The translations under genes and the position numbers were made by a program. Positions 34,501 through 47,775 of a DNA stretch of 64,000 nt are shown here, piece after piece (position 1 is the first letter of the stretch; every line of letters starts with the position of its first letter). The notes under the pieces were generated by a model that worked only from the letters and a program-made list of their open reading frames with translations, did no database searches and was not told where the DNA came from. The stretch is from Costus lasius. Lineage: Eukaryota > Streptophyta > Magnoliopsida > Zingiberales > Costaceae. The stretch is taken from NCBI GenBank assembly GCA_027563935.2, contig CM050447.1, positions 17,872,001 through 17,936,000 of the forward strand. Direction: 5' to 3'.

Positions 34501-37500
34501 AGTGGGAACATCAGCTAAATAACTTCAGGACAAATTTTCTTAATAAATGCGAATGATATGTAAAGAAAAAACACAACACTACCTGATTATAGTATGTCGG
34601 CATCCATGTTAAGAGAATGAAGGTGCCCCAGTTATGACAGAAATGTGATATTATGAGAGCCCATACTGGAGCCTTTGACAGGATCAATTTCCATGGAATG
34701 GATGAAACAGGTTCCTTTGAGACGCCTCCTCCAAGGATAAGTTTCTTTTCCTCTTCACTAAGCTCAGGGTCATCTTTCGGAGAGCTATATGCCTGATTGG
34801 ATCACAGCAGATGGCAAACCAATTTTGAATATGATACCCAATTTCACTTAAGTACATGGTAATACATGCATATTAGCTACTTCTAGACTGCAGTTAGCAT
34901 AAAACAATCCATGGATCACATTGAAAGTGTTCTTATATCTACGATTATATACACCTCTGCACATAAATACTAACTAAATAAATGTATGTATATATGTTTT
35001 CATTTTTTTCTCTTCCCTTGAACATTTGGCACATAACACATTCATAAAGAACCTAATGCACAGGACAACTATAATACGAGCCCTAGCAAGGTCAGTGTTG
35101 CAAACCTATGCCAATAAAATTGCAAAAGAATGCTATAGAAAAGTAACCAAATGTATAAAGTAATGTTTATATTTTAAGGATTTTTTTCTTTCTGCAGTTA
35201 ATAAATTTAAATCAGATGTGAAGCAACATTATAAAACTGTTGCATTCTGCAACTCCCCTAAAAACCGACAAAAATTGAATGAACAGAGAATAAATGGAAA
35301 GTGTAGGATCATACTTTGCTTGTCCATAATGCAAACCAAATACTTCCAAGGGATCCAAATACGTAGAAAACAGAAGGCCAGCCAAACTTGTGAATTAAAA
35401 CTGGTGAGAAGGCCAAGCCAGTAACAGAACCAAGGTACATTCCACTGTATACAAGTGCAAGGGATCTACTTCTCTCAGACACAGGAATCCATTTGGAGAG
35501 TATGTTATTCATTGCCGGCATAGCAACGCCCTGTGAATATAATTGAAAAATGCCTCAAATCTCTTTCCAAATATGGTAAAGAGTAATACATGACGACGTT
35601 GAAAGCAAATTTTAACGTATTAAGAATTGCATAGTAAGAATGAAACCTCAATGTCTTCACTTCCAAGTTTGAAGGACTTGTATTACTAGAGAAAAACCTA
35701 AGCACTACCCTTATGTTTTTCTGAGTAGCAATTGATCTTTGTTTCAATAAAGTAAGCACTATCCTAATATTTTTCAAAGCACTACCATTGTATCTGAAAA
35801 AATGATATCGACCAGATGAAAGTTTCAAGATATCAAAATACACAGTGATGGCTGCAATACATGAACGAATAATGAAACAGTGATAAAAAGTGGTAATGCA
35901 GCTAAGATTAACATAGAATCTCATGATTTGATCTGCATTGGAAAAATAATACAATTGATGCCCACATATATAACGGCCAGCTCATTGTGTTTAGCTAGCT
36001 CAAGTTAAACATGCTCCCAACTATACGGAAGTGAGTAGGTCAAACTTCAAGTCAATTAAAAATATCATAATCAGAAAAAATATTTCAAGCACCGAATCAT
36101 ACCAAGCGGTAAACTTAATAAACACTAGTTTACTTCTATATCATTAACTGGTATTTCAAGCCTTGGTATAAAGATACATAGCGACCCAATCTTATCTATA
36201 AGGCCAAGTTTGTGAAGTCATTCCTTGTTTATGTGATCATTAACAATTATAATAAAAGGAATAAAGCGATCTTGGTATAAAGAAACATAGTGACTCAATC
36301 TTATCTATACAATGAAGAAAAATGTGGTCTTTGGAAAATTATAAGCAAAACAAAGCCCAATTATTGCTGACTGATAAACCAAGTTCTACAAATTTAATCT
36401 TGTTCTTGCTATCAGAAAAGCCACAACAGGATTTGGACATTGTGTCAGATGTTTGTATCAAATAAGTTAAAGAACTCTTAAACCTTTATATGCTAGAGCA
36501 TTAGCAATTAACAAGATGATGAACATTATTGGCAACTACTGCTGATGTTTTATGAAATAAATTGACAGTAAACCTTCTTTTCAGTTATTTAAATTGTCCC
36601 ATTTTCTTCTTTCTTTACCTGAATAAATGTTATAAGATGCAACTAGCCATACACACTTATTGAGTCCTGAGGCCATAATTAACTAGCATCAATAAGTCTG
36701 ATTTTCTATTACCTTCATATTCTGATGTGTTGAACAATGCTATTCTTCCGTAAAAACATTGCATGCAATAAGCTGTAAGATAATGGAGATAACAAAAATT
36801 GAGTTACCAGAATACGGACTTATTGTTGGCAGGTCTTGCCATTTATGTTTGTAGTTGATATTTTCAAAAAAGGAAAATATTTTGCTAATAGTTCTTCTAA
36901 ATTTTGGTCTGTGAATTTATGATCTCCTAGAAAGGAATTATTCAATGTGGATAAATGTGGGGTTGGTGTGAGGTAAGAGTTGCCACAAGTTAATCCATGA
37001 CAAAGGTCCTAGGTCCTTGGAATCTCAACCACTTAAGTTCACACACAAGGATCATGACACAAACCAGAAGCTATGGAAATTGTCACAATGTTGTTGTCCT
37101 GACATAAGCATTAATAGAAAATATTCCAAGACAAACTCTATAAGCAAAAGGATCATATGCAAAACCAACCTCACCAATTCCCATAAAAGCTCGCATAACT
37201 AGCAAACATGGAAGTCCAATCTTAGCAGCAATTGGAGTAAGAATTGTTGCCATTGACCACCACACGACACCAAAGCCTAATACTAGTTTACCACCAATTT
37301 TATCCGCCCAGATACCTCCAACAATCTGCAGACATGCAAAAGCACAACATTTGTTAATTAATTATCCATCAGCATAAACTGGTCGGATTATACATAAATA
37401 TTATTCTCATAGTTTCCATGTACTTATTCGTATTCAAGACAAATAAGCAATAAATAATAAATATGCAGTAAGTTAAAATGATTTTGAACACTTATGATTA

Positions 37501-40102
37501 GGTTAGACTATTCTCAATTTTACAACCCCAGATCAAAACATACCTGAGTTAGCAAGTAGCCCCAGAAAAAAGATGACTGAATCAGACCCATAGTTGCTGG
37601 ACTCCAATTAAACTCTGCAGCCATTGGAAGGATAGCAATGCTCATATTAACCTGATAAGGATTCAGGTTAATAGAAAGTCAAAACTCTTACTTGATGAAT
37701 AAATAGGAATTGCACCATATCGAAACAGAATGTCAAAATTCATTGGGGAACCAGAAAAAAGGACATACCCGGTCCATGTTGCATAGTAGAAAAGCAAAGA
37801 AGCATAATAGCACTATCACCCAACGCTTAGGGAACTGCTCCCACCAAGGAGATACTTCTGTCACGTTTGCTCCAATTAAAACTGCTTCACCAGATACTTC
37901 TGAAGAAGATAGAGAATCAAGTTGTGTTTCTGGTACTTCATACTGCTCGGACTTGAAATTTGCACGTGTTCTAGTTGGCAAACGATACACTAATTGATCA
38001 TGAAGATCACCAGATATTCCAAGGCTCTCCAGCTTTCTCCTTCCCAGTTGATGGGAACCTTCCGAAGAAATAAAACAATTTGTTCTTGCACGAAATCTCT
38101 GCTTGGAATGCATATTACTGGGCGTCAGACTTGAACAGTTACCTGGTAAGCTTGATAAGGAGTCTGTCATCTCGCCATGGAAAGAATTTCTCTTTATCAT
38201 GGAATTCTTGTCAAGTGTACAAAGAATACCGGGGAAGAAGAGAGGTCTGGCGAAGTGACAACTTTCTCTGCGGATGAAAAATATGAAACTGCCAACCCAT
38301 GCAGACCGATCTATCTGAAACTTTAAGTTAACCTTCTTATCATGTGCACTAGCATAATCAATTTGATATGTTTTTCCTGCATCAAACATGTAATTTTTAA
38401 TGTTATTCATAGTGAACAAAAACTATCCTAGTTTTCTACTTTTATCGTTATATCAAAACCATTTTTTTGTTACTTAGAGCACAGGCACACGAGAGGTTTC
38501 TAGTGGAAAGCGAACCCTCTCTAGCATAAACCCAAATGCGCACTCCTTACAAACAGTTAGACAAATGTGGCAAATTTTTTTTTTTGTCTTTTTAATCACA
38601 TGAGCATCGAGATCGTACATGTAATTTTACTTTGTAAACCATCAGTTTTTTTTAAGATTATCAAATTATTTATTTTATTTTCCTTCTCCAAGAATAGTAC
38701 GAACTTATCTTTCTATCATTACGAACAACTCCCCTCCGCAAATATATATATACAAGACCAATGGTAGATATATTGGGATATTTATTTATTATTTATTTAT
38801 TTTATTGCGGACGGGTGTTTAATTTTGCATTTAAAAAAAAATTTTTAAAATTTTTTTTTTTTAGAAATATTGTAGGCATCAAGAGCTATCCAATGGTATA
38901 TATATTGGGATATTTTAGATCTTGTATACATCTAAAATACACTATACAAGATTACATATAAAACAAAAATACTATTCACCTTTGTCTTATATGTGATCTT
39001 GTATAGGATATTTTAGATGCATATAAGATCTAAAATACCCCAATATATATACCATTGAATAGCTCTTGATGTCTACAACATTTCTAAAAAAAAATTTTAA
39101 AAAAAACTTTTAAATTAAAAAATTAAGCACCCCTCCGCAAATGTTGCGGAGGGGTGTTTAATTTTGCATTTAAAAAAAAAATTTAAAATTTTTTTTTTAA
39201 AAATATTGTAGGCATCAAGAGCTATCCAATGGCATATATATTGGGATATTTTAGATCTTGTATACGTCTAAAATACCCTATACAAGATTACATATAAAAT
39301 AAAAATATTATTCACCTTTGTCTTATATGTGATCTTGTATATGATATTTTAGATGTATACAAGATCTAAAATACCCCAATATATATACCATTGAATAGCT
39401 CTTGATGTCTACAACATTTCTAAAAAAAAAATTAAAAAAAAAACTTTTAAATTAAAAAATTAAGCACCCCTCCGCAAATATTTCCTCCTCAAGTTGGCCC
39501 ATCAATTCTAAAGTTTCAGTATAGAGAAGAATCCGATTTCTCTTCTTGTCAATTTTTTTTTTTAAAAAAAATACAATTCCAAATACACTTTAATGAATGT
39601 TACTTTCTACTCTATTACTTTGTTCAAGCAGATCTCCTAGACCACAATGACCTTTGGTTTTATCATGATACGAGGAAGCATGCTCGAAGCACCAATAAAG
39701 CATCACTAATCACGAATCCATCATAACTACCAAAAGAGGATTTTACTAGAAACACGAATTTGGACGTGCATTGCTCAAGGGTTCAAGGGCTCGGAGGAAG
39801 ACAAAAATATCTTCCGAAATAAGGAGTAAGACAAACTTAACTTCCAATACCATCTTTGAATCATCTTCACCAAATATCAACGCCAATTCAGAATCCAGTC
39901 GCGTCAAAATAAAAATAAAATAAAATAATAAAAAAATAAAGAGAAAATGCGAGCAACGAGGGAACAAAAGCAGGCAACGCGCTTAGGGAACACCGAATAA
40001 ATACACTATAGTCACTAAATCAAGAAATGATAGCATGAAAGAAGGACCTGGTATCAGCGACGAGCTGAATCCTCTGGCGGAGACCAGAGTCCCCATCGCC
40101 AT
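31465..40102 (-). CDS. PHT4;4: Plastid anion transporter, PHT4;4/ANTR2 type (MFS)
   Basis: Eleven exons on the minus strand, from 5': 40048-40102, 37769-38376, 37544-37651, 37170-37325, 35315-35530, 34583-34792, 33315-33452, 32871-32972, 32421-32486, 31677-31761 and 31465-31562. The joins keep phase throughout and give about 613 aa. The N-terminus is Ser/Arg-rich ([18 protein letters not shown]), fitting a chloroplast transit peptide. Twelve-helix MFS signatures follow: [31 protein letters not shown] and WMPTYYNQ. The order and wording match Arabidopsis PHT4;4 (ANTR2), a chloroplast-envelope carrier reported to move ascorbate and Na-dependent phosphate. The N-terminal extension is longer than usual. 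Exon 1 is placed by its ATG, donor and matching phase; the rest is firm. Intron 1 holds two MITEs. Confidence 0.92.
38805..39477. mobile_element. Two tandem near-palindromic MITEs in PHT4;4 intron 1
   Basis: Copy 1 is 38805-39140 and copy 2 is 39144-39477 (336 and 334 bp), same orientation, three bases apart. Each starts TTGCGGA(G/C)GGGTGTTTAAT and ends ATTAAGCACCCCTCCGCAA, so the termini are inverted repeats. Inside, ATATTGGGATATTTTAGATC at the left pairs with its complement at the right, making almost the whole element one long hairpin. A remnant CCCCTCCGCAA at 38731-38741 suggests a third, truncated copy. There is no ORF. The family is not named. Confidence 0.85.
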
Positions 40103-41222
40103 TCCCGGCTCGATTCCAGCTCCCGAACACTCGCAGGAAAATTCCAATCCGATAACCACGCTGCGGAATCTATGTCACGGGAATCGAAAGAAAAGAAGAA
40201 ATCGGAAGCATGAGGAAGCAGCGGAGCACGAGAAAGTTAGATCGATCTGGTCGATGTGGAAGAAAAGCGAGAGGATAAGCAGCGGAGCGAGTGAACGGTA
40301 CTCGAAAAGCGGAAAAAAGGTGCTCCAGGAAAGATAGAAAAGAAGAGCGAGCCGTCATTACGCGTCGACGTGTCTCGGCCTTTTAATGACCTGCCCACGT
40401 CCGGCTCTGCGCGTGCCACTTGGCAGGCAGGAGTTCTCCAGATGAAGCATTGCGGGTATTCTGAGCCGTTGGATTGTGAGAGCCCGTGATGGCGAACGAG
40501 GATGGAATATCCATTGAGTGGGGGGACTTTCCCGAAGATGCGCGCGAGGGGGCCGGCATCTGCGGCTGCCAGCCACTCGTTTAGTGGATGAAGAAACGAT
40601 CTTGGCCGTACGATCGGGAAATGGTTGGCCGGTTATTGATGCAATTAGGTTCGAGTCCAGACCAGACACTGGTTCAGTAGATCATGTTGGTCAGAGTAGC
40701 AGTTGGACCGAGTAGTCACCGCTTGGTCCGGTTTGAAATGTTTTTAAAAAAAAGTTAATAGTTTGGATTGGACTGATTTGATTAGTTCGGTCCGGTCCGG
40801 GTATGTTATGCTGATTCCTTTTTAGCATTCTGTCATCGTTGACGTTTCAAGGACGCCTTGATTGGGCTAAAACATTAAGTGACATTTACACGCATCAAAT
40901 TAAGCGGGCATTTCCTGCCATTAATGATGCAAAAGTCTACCTTAAATCATGCCAAAATGACATCAATTGTCCATTTCCCCGGTGATTCTTCGTAAGAAAG
41001 ATTGTAATTAACAAGCAATTCACACAAGACGATTTTGGAGTAGACCATAATTTAGCATCATTTAATTAACACTTTCACAACTTGTTCGAACGGATCGCAC
41101 ACAAAAATAAGGAAAAGAAAAGGGACCAGAATGCAAAATGCATAGATAGAGTCATGGAGAGGGAAGGAGACACAAGACAGGCTTCAGCACGCCATCCACA
41201 GGCCATGAAATTTCAAGGGAGC
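40103..41222. other. Intergenic: PHT4;4 promoter/5' UTR and PIP1 3' region
   Basis: GC content is raised at 40103-40700, consistent with the 5' leader and promoter of the minus-strand transporter; ORFs here on both strands (for example 40170-40358 and 40358-40669) are not in phase with the transporter. A GGTCCGGTCCGG stretch near 40789 and AT-rich DNA follow. The 3' UTR of the aquaporin occupies the right end. Confidence 0.5.
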
Positions 41223-42338
41223 TTAGGACCTGCTCTTGAATGGGATTGCCCTGATGACTACCTGGTGGTAGATGGCAGCCAGTGCAGCTCCAATGAATGG
41301 CCCAACCCAGAAAATCCACTGAAAACAATCGGAAGAAGGAACAACTTTTGTTCAGTACTACTGGCTACAACTCATTCATAGCAATAACAAAAAAGTCAAT
41401 TTTGATTCCTGCTTACATGGTCATCCCATGCATGATCTTTGTTGTAGATGATGGCAGCTCCCAGGCTTCTGGCGGGGTTGATGCCAGTGCCGGTGATGGG
41501 GATGGTCGCCAGGTGAACGAGGAACACTGCAAATCCAATTGGCAATGGAGCAAGGATCTGCACAATCAAATTAGTAGTGACACAATTACTAAATTGATTA
41601 GCTGAAACTTTTCATTGCTCAGATGAGAGTCCCTGGCACTACTTACGGGAACATGGGAGTCCCTGGCACTCCGCTTAGCATCAGTGGCAGAGAAGACAGT
41701 GTAGACAAGGATGAAGGTGCCAACAATCTCAGCACCCAAGCCATCCCCCTTGGTGTAGCCAGGAGCCACGACATTGGCTCCCCCTCCATTCCCCTCGTAG
41801 ACCCCTTTCTGGAAGCCCTTCACCACTCCAGCCCCACAGATGGCCCCCAGGCACTGCATCACCATGTAGAACACAGCCCTGGTCAGGGACAGCTTCCTCG
41901 CTAGCAGAAGCCCAAAGGTCACAGCAGGGTTGATGTGGCCACCTACAAAATTTCCAAGTCAACAAGGTTGCAAAGGTAAGGAGGCGCTACCAGTTTTCTC
42001 CCTTGGTTACCTGAGATTCCGGCAGTGCAGTAGACGAGGGCAAAGATCATGCCGCCAAAGGCCCAGGCGATGCCCTGGATGCCCACGGTGGAGCACTTGG
42101 AGCTGGACTTGACGACGCCCATGACGGTGAGTATGGAGATGTAGAGGAAAAGGAAGGTGGCCACGAACTCAGCTATGCCGGCCCTGTAGAAGGACCAGGA
42201 GCTGAGCTCCCCCGGCTCGAACAGGGGAGCTGGTGGTGGCTCCTTGTAGTCCTTGTCCTGCTGCGCAGCCGTTCCAATTGGCTGTCTCTCCGAGAACCTG
42301 TTAGCTCCCACTCTCACATCCTCCTCCTTCCCCTCCAT
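41223..42338 (-). CDS. PIP1: Plasma-membrane intrinsic protein, PIP1 aquaporin
   Basis: Four exons: 42011-42338, 41647-41942, 41417-41557 and 41223-41318. All are in phase and give 286 aa, typical for PIP1. The start [15 protein letters not shown] and [12 protein letters not shown] are PIP1-subgroup signatures. Both pore motifs are intact: [11 protein letters not shown] in loop B and GINPARSLG in loop E. The conserved C-terminal tail is [13 protein letters not shown]1 proteins form tetramers, usually with PIP2, and pass water and in some cases CO2 or small solutes across the plasma membrane. The codon frame extends 13 codons above the ATG but lacks conservation. The member number cannot be assigned. 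A 20-bp repeat of exon 2's end lies just past its splice donor. Confidence 0.96.
41621..41670. repeat. 20-bp direct repeat straddling the PIP1 exon-2 splice donor
   Basis: Copy in exon: 41651-41670. Copy in intron: 41621-41640. They differ at two positions, with the GTAAGT donor between them. The intronic copy shows no coding role. Confidence 0.85.
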
Positions 42339-44745
42339 CTCTGTCTCTCTCTCTCTCCGAGCTCTCAACTTCCACAAGGAGATTGATTATATGAGTTGAG
42401 GGAAAGGGCGGAACTAGTGGTGCTTTTATAGAGACACAGACATATACTACGTTCAATGGTATGAGATGATTGTGGGCGGCGAAAGATTAGAGAAATTCTG
42501 GCAGTCCAGAATGATGAGTTGGTGTAAATTGTCCCTTCCAGCACAAAACTCTAATTCAACTCTGAGTCACTTAATATATTAATTTAACTTTGATTTCTTA
42601 AATCAAGGGAAACAAAAGTACACAGTTTAGTTTGGCCTAATTAATCTTCCCCTTCACTTTTTGTTCTTTTCTCTGCATTCTATAGTCGATACATGAATCG
42701 CAGCTTTAACCTCCAGCTGCTGCACAACACCAGCTTTCCACCTCATAGCATGGCAATTTGGCACGGCGCATGCTGAAGAAAGACGACTCCTTCAGCGCTA
42801 TGTTCTTCTCCGTGCCTGAAAGTAGTCAAGTGCTTCTTAGACGACGGCTAGGCATGCCAGTGCCCAATTATCAGACTGCCAAGATGTAAGCCTTGCGTCA
42901 CACAAGTTTCCATACATAATATAATTTGAAAAACAAGATTTAACGCTTTTATATTGCTATTAAAAAGTATTACGTACAACTAAAGGCAATATTGTATTGA
43001 ATGAAATGCAGGATGAAATTTACGTTGAAATAGAATTTAGACATTATACTTTTTATCTTTTTTCATTTAACAGAACATAGCAAAAAAGTTAAAGTTATAG
43101 TAAACCAATTCAATTAGTAAAAATCTTAGTTATTTATTGATAATAAATTCTTTATTATATTAAAAACTTATAATTTTAAATAATACCGCCCCCTCAGTCG
43201 CTCCTCATTTTCTAACCGCAACTTCCTGCTAGGCTAGCCTCACTCAAATGCCAGCCTCACAAGCTGAGGTGAGGAGGCCATGATTAATCAATAATCACCA
43301 CGTTCTTGTATGATTGGTCAGTGTATTAATTTTTGTTCTTGCTTAATTAATTATGTTTAATTTTTCACCTAATCCAGACCGACCCACTTAATATAATATA
43401 CATGATGTTTTAGAAGATAAGAATGATGATTATATATATATAATAGAGAGTATTATTGGGTGGTAATTTTGATTATTCAAGATGAGAGCGTCGTTAAGAT
43501 TAAAGAATGGATGTGATAAGGAATTTGGGCATGGTCCAATCAACACATACTTGTCCATCATGTCACATCACGTTTAAAAAGAAATAGCTAGTACATGTCA
43601 ACGATCCAAGTAGGATGAACATGCCGTCGAACCAATCACCAGCTGACAAGTGTTTGCTTTTAAATTGCCACACCAACCATGTAGCAACGTAAATTGTACA
43701 GAGCATGGTGACGATGTGTGCAATAAATTATATTCGTATAGAGAAAAAAAAATGAACAGCTGATGAGCTTAATTAGATCAACAGTCGCGAATTCAACTCG
43801 TCGATAATCGATAAGGTGCTGAGCTGGAAATGTTTAAAAAAAACCACGCATTTTTTCTGTGCCGACAAATGCTGAGCTGGAAATGTTTTTAAAAACTATG
43901 CCTTTTTTCTGCCCCCGATAAGAATTGTTAAGCGAAAAATCGAGCAGCATTAGATGAATCAATGCTGCACGAATTTTAAAGCAATATCAAGGATTAGATT
44001 TAACCCTGCTCAATAAACCTATGCGGGAATCGCGCCCTGGAAATTTTTGTTGGGCTGCCTCTCCCGGCCGAATTTTTTCTAGTGAGTAGTGATAGGGTAA
44101 GATGAAGAGGCCTAACGAGATCCTCTTTTAGGCGATAGCTTCTTGTCTTGGTGACAATGCGATGGCTTCTCCCGGTAGCGATGCCGAGCGAGAGGGCGAT
44201 CTCCACTGAGGGACGTGCTTGTGAGGGGATCGGTTGCGTGAATAGCTTTTCTTGGTGATTGCTGGCAACAGAAACCCCAGCTCCATTCTTATGATCAGCG
44301 TAAGTACCAAATTTTCTCCTTCCCCTCTCAATCAACAATCGTAGCTTGCAGGAATGCATAGGACAAAGGAATCTTGCCTTTTCCTTGTAGCCGACGATAG
44401 CCCAGAGTTGTTCGCCTCACCTTCGTGTTGAACAGATCAAGGGAGAGGTTAACCCTTGCTCAAGGGCGGTGACAAACCTCCTCTGTTCACAGGCAGTGAG
44501 GTGGAAGGGCTTGGTTGTTGGCAACTCCATCAGTAGGAACACTCGCTTTTTGTTTCGAACAATGGTTATGGTGATGCCTTCCAGAAATTATTGTGTTAAT
44601 GCTTGCAGTATTTAGCTCTCTGAAATGTCTCTTAATCCAGTTATACTTACCATTTGATCGATTATTGATTTATAGTAATTATATGTGTTGACCTTGTTCT
44701 GATCTATAGAATTTACAAATGTTTGCAATCTTGGGCTCTATGTAG
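42339..44745. other. Intergenic: PIP1 promoter; probable 5' UTR exon of the next gene
   Basis: The PIP1 upstream region lies at the left, with a CT-rich leader just before its ATG. AT-rich DNA without a gene follows, including a ~53-bp imperfect tandem repeat (about 43817-43916). GC content rises from about 44020 and a GTAAGT donor at about 44299 could end a non-coding first exon of the gene starting at 44746. Confidence 0.45.
43817..43916. repeat. 53-bp imperfect tandem repeat
   Basis: TGCTGAGCTGGAAATGTTT starts at 43817 and again at 43870, each followed by an A-run and then a T-rich tract ending TTTTTTCTG. Confidence 0.8.
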
Positions 44746-45844
44746 ATGGCTAGGAAGAAAGAGAAGGGTGTCTTACATGCTAAGAGAGGTCTACCTCAAG
44801 GTTCAACACTTCGTGACGAAAAAACTGGTATAAAACAAGTTGACGTGACTTCTATATTGAAGATACAACACCTTCAGCGCATAGCAACATGGGCCAGTGG
44901 AGATGCTAGAATAGGTCCTCTTGCTGCATTCTTTGGACAGCAGTTGGCTTCTAAAGCAGAGGCTTCAGGAATTCCTCTGGACTCATCAAATGTTCTTTGT
45001 GAGAGGTAGTCAATCTCCTTTCTTTCTTGAACTAGTAACTGAATAGGATTGGAGGAGCTAATGAGCTTTGTTTACTGTTATGTTGGCTCTTGCAACCAAA
45101 CTTTATTTTTCCTGGTTAGGACCTTAGTTGTGGATAACATGGTTGTGTTCTTATAATTGTTTCTATTTAGTATTCTTATTTTGTCAAATGCCTTTGTGGT
45201 CCTATTTTTAGAATCTAAAAATTCACATTTGTATTACCTCTTCACGTCTCTCTTGCATAATATGGGTATTTGTCCTTGCAATGTAGTCCGGTATCAAATT
45301 ATCGTCCCCATATCCAGCTATTCTCATCAATTAAACTATCAAATATTTGAGTTTAATATGTTTGTCTGGCGTATTCATCTGGATTAATTTGCTGTCATAT
45401 AAGGATACTATGTTTACTTTATTTTTCCTTAGTATACAATGTTTTTTTTATGTAACATGTTAATGTAATAGAATTATAATTTATTCTCATATAAGGGAAT
45501 TATATTATGAGTATAATTTGATATATAGTTGTTCTTATAAAGGTTACTATACTATATTAAATTTTAATTTGTATTATCATAAAATTACATAATATATAAC
45601 TGTATATAATTTTGTATAAATGTATAATAGTCTAATATAAATCGTTATATATAAGTAAAAAAAATAAATTTCTAACATAAAGTGCATATTTATCTTGACA
45701 AATATACTTTTACAGTTAAATATTTTTTTCCTAAAATTACAATACTTCTGTAAAAAATATTTATGAAATATGAAATATCAAAATATATATATGATATTTT
45801 AATATATAAAAATTTGTTTAGGAAATATAATTTATTCATCTATT

Positions 45845-45891
<47 letters not shown>

Positions 45892-46972
45892 ATATATATA
45901 ATGTAAAATGATGGGATGGCAATCTGTTCAAATAATTATTATCTAAAAATGGAAATCATGAGGATAACTTTGCATTTTTAATTGTTTCTTACTTTATTCT
46001 CAGTAATAAACTTGTAATGAATATGGTGTGTGTGACGACCTGAGGCTTAGAAATCAAATGTTTGGAGCATATACTTGAAGTATGATGCTATCTTGGCTCA
46101 CCCTTCGCACATGTGAGTTCTTATATCTATATATCTCTCTTCTGATTCTCAATCAGTTGAACTTGTATTTTTCATTGATATTTGATTGTTCATATAATAA
46201 AAGATTATATCTTTTTTATCATTGATTTTTTACTTCCTGCTTGTTCTTCATTACTTGTTTTGCTACTGTTATTAACTTGTGTGCTTACCACGTTTCATTG
46301 GATGAGCTTGTTTGTTTTAAACTCAAGTGGTAACCGCTACGGATTTGCAGATGTGAAACCATCTTGCATCCTGGGATCAATTGCACTATACGGATAGAAA
46401 AGGTTACCAAAAAGAGAAATCGTTGCAAGAAGTCACGAGTTCTTCCACAGAACAATGTAGTCTACACCTGTCATTTCTGTTCTCATCGGAACCTTAAATG
46501 GGGTACTGCCGAAGGCCATGTCCAAGCTCTGTTAGCGTCGCAACAGGGTTCTGGCACAAAGTGGAATTTCCATGAACCTACTAATGAGGTGAAAGGCAAC
46601 TGTAGCAGTGGAACTTCTGAAACAGCGAAGATTCAAGATAATGATGCAAGGCAGAATCATTACGACACAGAACTGGGATCTGAGCTAAATTCTAGCAATC
46701 CCGATATTTGTACTGCAGCTGTATCTATTTGTGCCAAGAGCCCAGTTACGGCAGCAACGAAATTAGTCAGTAAATCTAAGAAGAGAAAGATCAGCAACAC
46801 TACACCAAGCAAGACTGGCAGCAGCTCGGCAACTTCTGTTTCAGGAATGCTTAGTGGGAGTTCAAATAAGCGGCGGAGGAAAGGTTGGCCCAGTTTGAAG
46901 GATATTGTTGAGAGTAACAAGTCTAAGAATGATAAGAGCGTCAGTAATTTTTCCATTCCATTTCTTTTGTAG
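44746..46972 (+). CDS. Rpr2/Rpp21/SNM1-type RNase P/MRP subunit-like zinc-ribbon protein
   Basis: Two coding exons, 44746-45005 and 46351-46972, give 293 aa. The ATG follows directly after TGTAG, an acceptor-like site, so the 5' UTR is probably spliced. The N-terminal region carries helical IQHLQRIATWA. Four cysteines form a zinc ribbon: C85-x2-C88 (LCERC) at the exon join and C127-x2-C130 (TCHFC), the layout of the Rpr2/Rpp21 family, whose members bind RNA in RNase P and RNase MRP for tRNA and rRNA processing. The C-terminal half is Ser/Lys-rich with basic clusters (KSKKRK and NKRRRK) that look like nuclear signals. A direct RNase P role in plants is inference, since plant nuclear RNase P activity can be protein-only. 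Confidence 0.85.
45849..45888 (+). repeat. (TC)n microsatellite in the intron
   Basis: About 19 TC dinucleotides, followed by TATATATA, within the intron of the zinc-ribbon gene. Confidence 0.95.
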
Positions 46973-47775
46973 ATATATAATAGCTTCATCAAATGAAATA
47001 GCCTTTAGATGTGAAACAAAGGGATCTTTCTTAATACATTGAGATTTTTTAGTTGAATTTGCCTCTAACTCCATCAATTGACTTGAATATTGAACGTTTT
47101 AGTTATAAAAGATGATTAATTGGGATTTAGGTTGGCTAACTCCTTGGCCTTGCCATGTCCAGCACCTTTATGGTTTCTACGTGGGCAATGCATGGAGATG
47201 GAAGCTGTGGTCCTTTGACTAGTATTCTCTTTTAGTTGCCTGTGAGAGTGGTAGAAGACTAGTCAGGAAACAAAAAAGAGAATAGGGTGGAAATGGGGAA
47301 CAAGTCACAGTAAGATGAACAAAAAGACTTGGTATTTCTATTTCTAATGAAATAGGTTTTATATCATTTTAAAAAAAAAAGTATAAGCAAAAATTACTAA
47401 TAAACTCAACGCATGCATAATCTCTAAATCCAATAATAATAATAATAATAATTTTAAGTAAACTTGTTGCAAGTAATTTTTGCTTCTATACACTTTAGCT
47501 TATATTTCTAAGCCAAATGGGCATTTTAACATGTAAATAAAACAAACCTCGAAAAGGAAGAAAAGTGATACCAATTTATACATTTTGTTTTAAAAATATT
47601 TGTATGTAAAATTGCTCACTATTTAATATTTTGTTAGTTTAAAATACCAAGAAGCAAGAACTAAGCAGGCAAGTTAGATAGATCATTCTAGACTAAACGA
47701 GATGCTCCCACACTCTTTAACTGCAACATCATCGGCGGTTGCATAAGCGCCTCGGGCGAGATTGAGATAGAAGGG
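46973..47775. other. Intergenic between co-oriented genes
   Basis: AT-rich, with an (AAT)n run near 47433-47452. It holds the 3' UTR of the zinc-ribbon gene and the promoter of the small membrane-protein gene. No other gene is seen. Confidence 0.5.

Noticed and set aside
40170..40358. 62-codon minus-strand ORF near the PHT4;4 first exon
   Set aside because: It ends before the splice donor and is out of phase; the ATG at 40102 gives a phase that fits exon 2.
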